Assembly (NCBI GenBank): GCA_947382415.1
Contig: CANCYO010000040.1
Span: 1-24,893 of the forward strand
From: an uncultured Lachnospiraceae bacterium
Lineage (GTDB): Bacteria > Bacillota > Clostridia > Lachnospirales > Lachnospiraceae
Length of the DNA: 24,893 bases
Direction of reading: 5' to 3'
Shown here one piece after another: positions 23,611-24,893 of this stretch. A program made the translations under genes and the position numbers. Each line of letters opens with the position of its first letter. Positions within the stretch are counted from its first letter, which is position 1. The notes under the pieces are model-generated. The model worked only from the letters and a program-made list of their open reading frames with translations, made no database searches and was not told where the DNA came from.

Positions 23611-24257
23611 TGTGGAGTTATGAAAAAAGATTGCAGTTTCCCGTGAATATCAAAGAGCCTAACGCCAAGCTGGCCCAGGTTATCATCTCCCAGTTCGGTG
23701 GGCCCGACGGCGAGCTGGCCGCCAGTATGCGTTATCTGTCCCAGCGCTATTCCATGCCCTACAAAGAGGTGGCAGGGCTTCTCACAGACATCGGAACCGA
23801 GGAGCTTGCACATCTGGAGATGATCGGAGCCATCGTGCATCAGCTCACCCGCAATCTCTCCATGGAAGAGATTGAGAAGAGCGGTTTTGATAAATACTAT
23901 GTGGATCACACCATCGGCATCTGGCCTCAGGCGGCAGGTGGAATCCCCTTCAACGCCTGCGAGTTTCAGGTAAAGGGAGACATTATCACGGATCTGGTGG
24001 AAGATATGGCGGCAGAGCAGAAGGCCAGAAGTACCTATGACAATATTCTGCGTCTTGTGAAAGACCCTGACGTGTGCGAGCCCATCAAGTTCCTGAGAGC
24101 CCGGGAGATCGTGCATTTCCAGCGTTTCGGTGAAGCAAATCGGGAAGATTGCAGTAAATTCGGAACACACAAAATACAATCACTAAGACGCATACCCACA
24201 CGAACCTCTAAGCTGTGGACTTCGGCTTTCACATCAAAAGAAAGGACAAGCCTATAA
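23610..24257 (+). CDS. cotJC: CotJC, manganese-catalase-like coat protein with a replaced C-terminus
   Basis: A 215-residue open frame. Residues 1-176 match CotJC of the manganese catalase family, a four-helix bundle with ligands E35 (GPDGELAA), E65 and H68 (TEELAHLE), E136 (AAEQKAR) and H169 (REIVHFQRF). Relatives continue after FGEA with a conserved helix and an aromatic tail. Here the frame instead continues with about 39 unrelated, basic residues (from about 24138) in DNA of lower GC. The active site is intact, but the end of the protein looks replaced. This suggests an insertion or rearrangement in the last tenth of the gene. Start ATG 23610 overlaps the cotJB stop; AAGGAG is 10 bases upstream. 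Confidence 0.88.
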   Translation: MWSYEKRLQFPVNIKEPNAKLAQVIISQFGGPDGELAASMRYLSQRYSMPYKEVAGLLTDIGTEELAHLEMIGAIVHQLTRNLSMEEIEKSGFDKYYVDHTIGIWPQAAGGIPFNACEFQVKGDIITDLVEDMAAEQKARSTYDNILRLVKDPDVCEPIKFLRAREIVHFQRFGEANREDCSKFGTHKIQSLRRIPTRTSKLWTSAFTSKERTSL

Positions 24258-24302
24258 TGCTAGTGATACAACATAGATATTCATTTATGCCTTAATTACC
24301 CT

Positions 24303-24384
24303 TTATCAATGGCAAACAGCCAAGTCAAGGATTTACCGCTTTAGCGGCGTTTACGTCCTTGACTTGGCTGTTTGGCGTTGATAG
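24303..24384. repeat. Long inverted repeat with inner hairpin
   Basis: Nineteen bases starting CAAACAGCCAAG (24313-24331) are the exact reverse complement of 24356-24374. Pairing goes on outward for about nine more bases (TATCAA with TTGATA) after one mismatch. In the loop CCGC (24336-24339) pairs with GCGG (24344-24347). No T run follows on either strand, so it is not a classic terminator. Such long arms are typical of mobile-element non-coding regions. Confidence 0.85.
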
Positions 24385-24459
24385 TCTGGGAAAGGCATAA
24401 AGAAGAATTTGCCGGGCTTGTGTTTTTGCCTGCTGAAGATATAGAATAATGGGAACGCT

Positions 24460-24500
24460 GGGGAATGGCAGTCTGCGGACTGCTGTTTCCCGGTTTTTTT
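24460..24500 (+). terminator. Strong intrinsic terminator upstream of the MarR gene
   Basis: GGGAATGGCAGTC (24461-24473) pairs with GACTGCTGTTTCCC (24478-24491) around TGCG with one bulged base and two wobbles, followed by T7 (24494-24500). It shields the MarR gene from upstream transcription. Confidence 0.85.
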
Positions 24501-24532
24501 ACATTTCACTACAATTTCTTCTCTTATACCTC

Positions 24533-24578
24533 TTGACGAAACGCAAAATGTCTGATAATATAATGTCCAATATTAGAC
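24533..24578 (+). promoter_or_regulatory. Promoter and likely operator of the MarR gene
   Basis: TTGACG at 24533-24538 precedes overlapping -10 candidates in GATAATATAAT (24554-24564); the best -10, TATAAT, has a long 20-base spacer. Just downstream GTCCAATATTAGAC (24565-24578) is a 14-base near-palindrome, 12 of 14 symmetric, a plausible site for autoregulation by the MarR protein. Confidence 0.5.
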
Positions 24579-24609
24579 CGTCTATTATTATGAGAAAGTG
24601 AGGAATGAT

Positions 24610-24893
24610 ATGGATAGGGAAGAAGTAAGAGCCTATGTAAATCAATATTGCCTACTGCGGGATATACAGTATGCCGCCTATGAACTGTACGCAAGAAAGC
24701 ACAATCTGACATCAAAGGAATTGTTTGTATTGGATATCATCTGGTTTGCCGAGGATGGCTGCCTGCAATCGGAAATCTGCGAACGGCTGTCTGCCACAAA
24801 GCAGACTGTAAGTGCAATCATTAAAAAGTTTTGGAAACTTGGGTATATATCGCTTACCGAAGCAGAAAATGACCGCCGAAATAAAATCGTCCG
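24610..24893 (+). CDS. MarR-family transcriptional regulator, 3' end outside the window
   Basis: An open frame from ATG 24610 (AGGA seven bases upstream) to the window edge, 94 codons visible. The sequence shows the MarR winged-helix layout: an N-terminal dimerisation helix (REEVRAYVNQYCLLRDIQYAAYEL), the helix-turn-helix (SEICERLSATKQTVSAIIKKFWKLGYI), and the start of the wing (LTEAENDRRNKIV), where MarR proteins usually have DxRD.R. These regulators respond to small molecules and often control a neighbouring efflux pump; the neighbour is outside the window. GC is lower than in the core genes, in line with transferred DNA. Confidence 0.88.
   Translation, partial: MDREEVRAYVNQYCLLRDIQYAAYELYARKHNLTSKELFVLDIIWFAEDGCLQSEICERLSATKQTVSAIIKKFWKLGYISLTEAENDRRNKIV

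Larger units (their letters stand above)
24138..24609 (+). other. Low-GC segment after the cotJC breakpoint, likely start of inserted DNA
   Basis: From about 24138 the sequence no longer matches the CotJC family and becomes AT-rich. Beyond the 120-base tail of the cotJC frame, the stretch 24258-24609 has no gene I can support. It contains a long inverted repeat (24303-24384), a strong terminator (24460-24500) and the promoter/operator of a MarR gene. I see no integrase or clear attachment site within the window. Confidence 0.45.

Noticed and set aside
24138..24300. Integrase or relaxase remnants in the short frames after the cotJC breakpoint
   Set aside because: Short peptides such as DFGFHIKRKDKP appear in one frame, but nothing I can assign to a family.
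1..24893. CRISPR arrays, tRNA or rRNA genes, insertion-sequence transposases
   Set aside because: Looked for direct repeats with spacers, cloverleaf segments and DDE or HUH motifs; found none.

Overview
The window reads as a chromosomal piece of a spore-forming Lachnospiraceae-type Clostridia (inference). It carries sporulation genes (spoIVA, a GerA/SpoVAF-type membrane protein, cotJABC), a tyrosine T-box before tyrS, an anaerobic class III ribonucleotide reductase with NrdR boxes, strong AGGAGG ribosome binding sites and moderately high GC. Almost all genes lie on the + strand, in short operons separated by clear sigma-A promoters and intrinsic terminators.

Layout. 1-1809: a MoxR AAA+ ATPase (5' end outside the window) and its VWA (CoxE-like) partner. 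1820-3206 (minus strand): a two-domain bacteriohemerythrin and an unrecognised 176-residue protein. 3233-4441: an Rpn/PD-(D/E)XK nuclease-like gene with its own promoter. 4438-6127: promoter, Tyr T-box and tyrS. 6135-7697: spoIVA with its terminator. 7742-8909: a membrane-anchored or lipoprotein alpha/beta hydrolase. 8936-14775: a nucleoside salvage operon (purine nucleoside phosphorylase, cytidine deaminase, SAH/MTA-deaminase-like amidohydrolase, NCS2 purine permease) ending in a membrane-anchored MutS-like ATPase. 14772-15045: a 51-residue single-span membrane protein as a monocistronic unit. 15082-18080: a YjjG-type HAD nucleotidase, a WYL regulator and an LL-DAP-aminotransferase-like enzyme. 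18106-21600: nrdD-nrdG-dut, a dNTP supply operon preceded by two NrdR boxes. 21668-23101: the GerA/SpoVAF-type gene. 23189-24257: cotJA-cotJB-cotJC. The last ~750 bases look different: the cotJC reading frame loses family similarity after about 24137 and is followed by a long inverted repeat, a terminator and the start of a MarR-family gene, suggesting the edge of an inserted element.

The most interesting signal is shared by the three sporulation transcription units. In front of spoIVA, the SpoVAF-like gene and cotJA there is a strong hairpin whose 3' arm holds the Shine-Dalgarno sequence. The 5' arm (or, for spoIVA, the adjoining inner stem) holds a candidate sporulation-sigma -10 element. 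Transcripts reading in from vegetative genes upstream would have a sequestered ribosome binding site. Transcripts started inside the hairpin would lack the 5' arm and be translatable. This resembles what is known for phage T4 late genes such as e (lysozyme). The hairpins are directly visible; the promoter assignments and the mechanism are inference.
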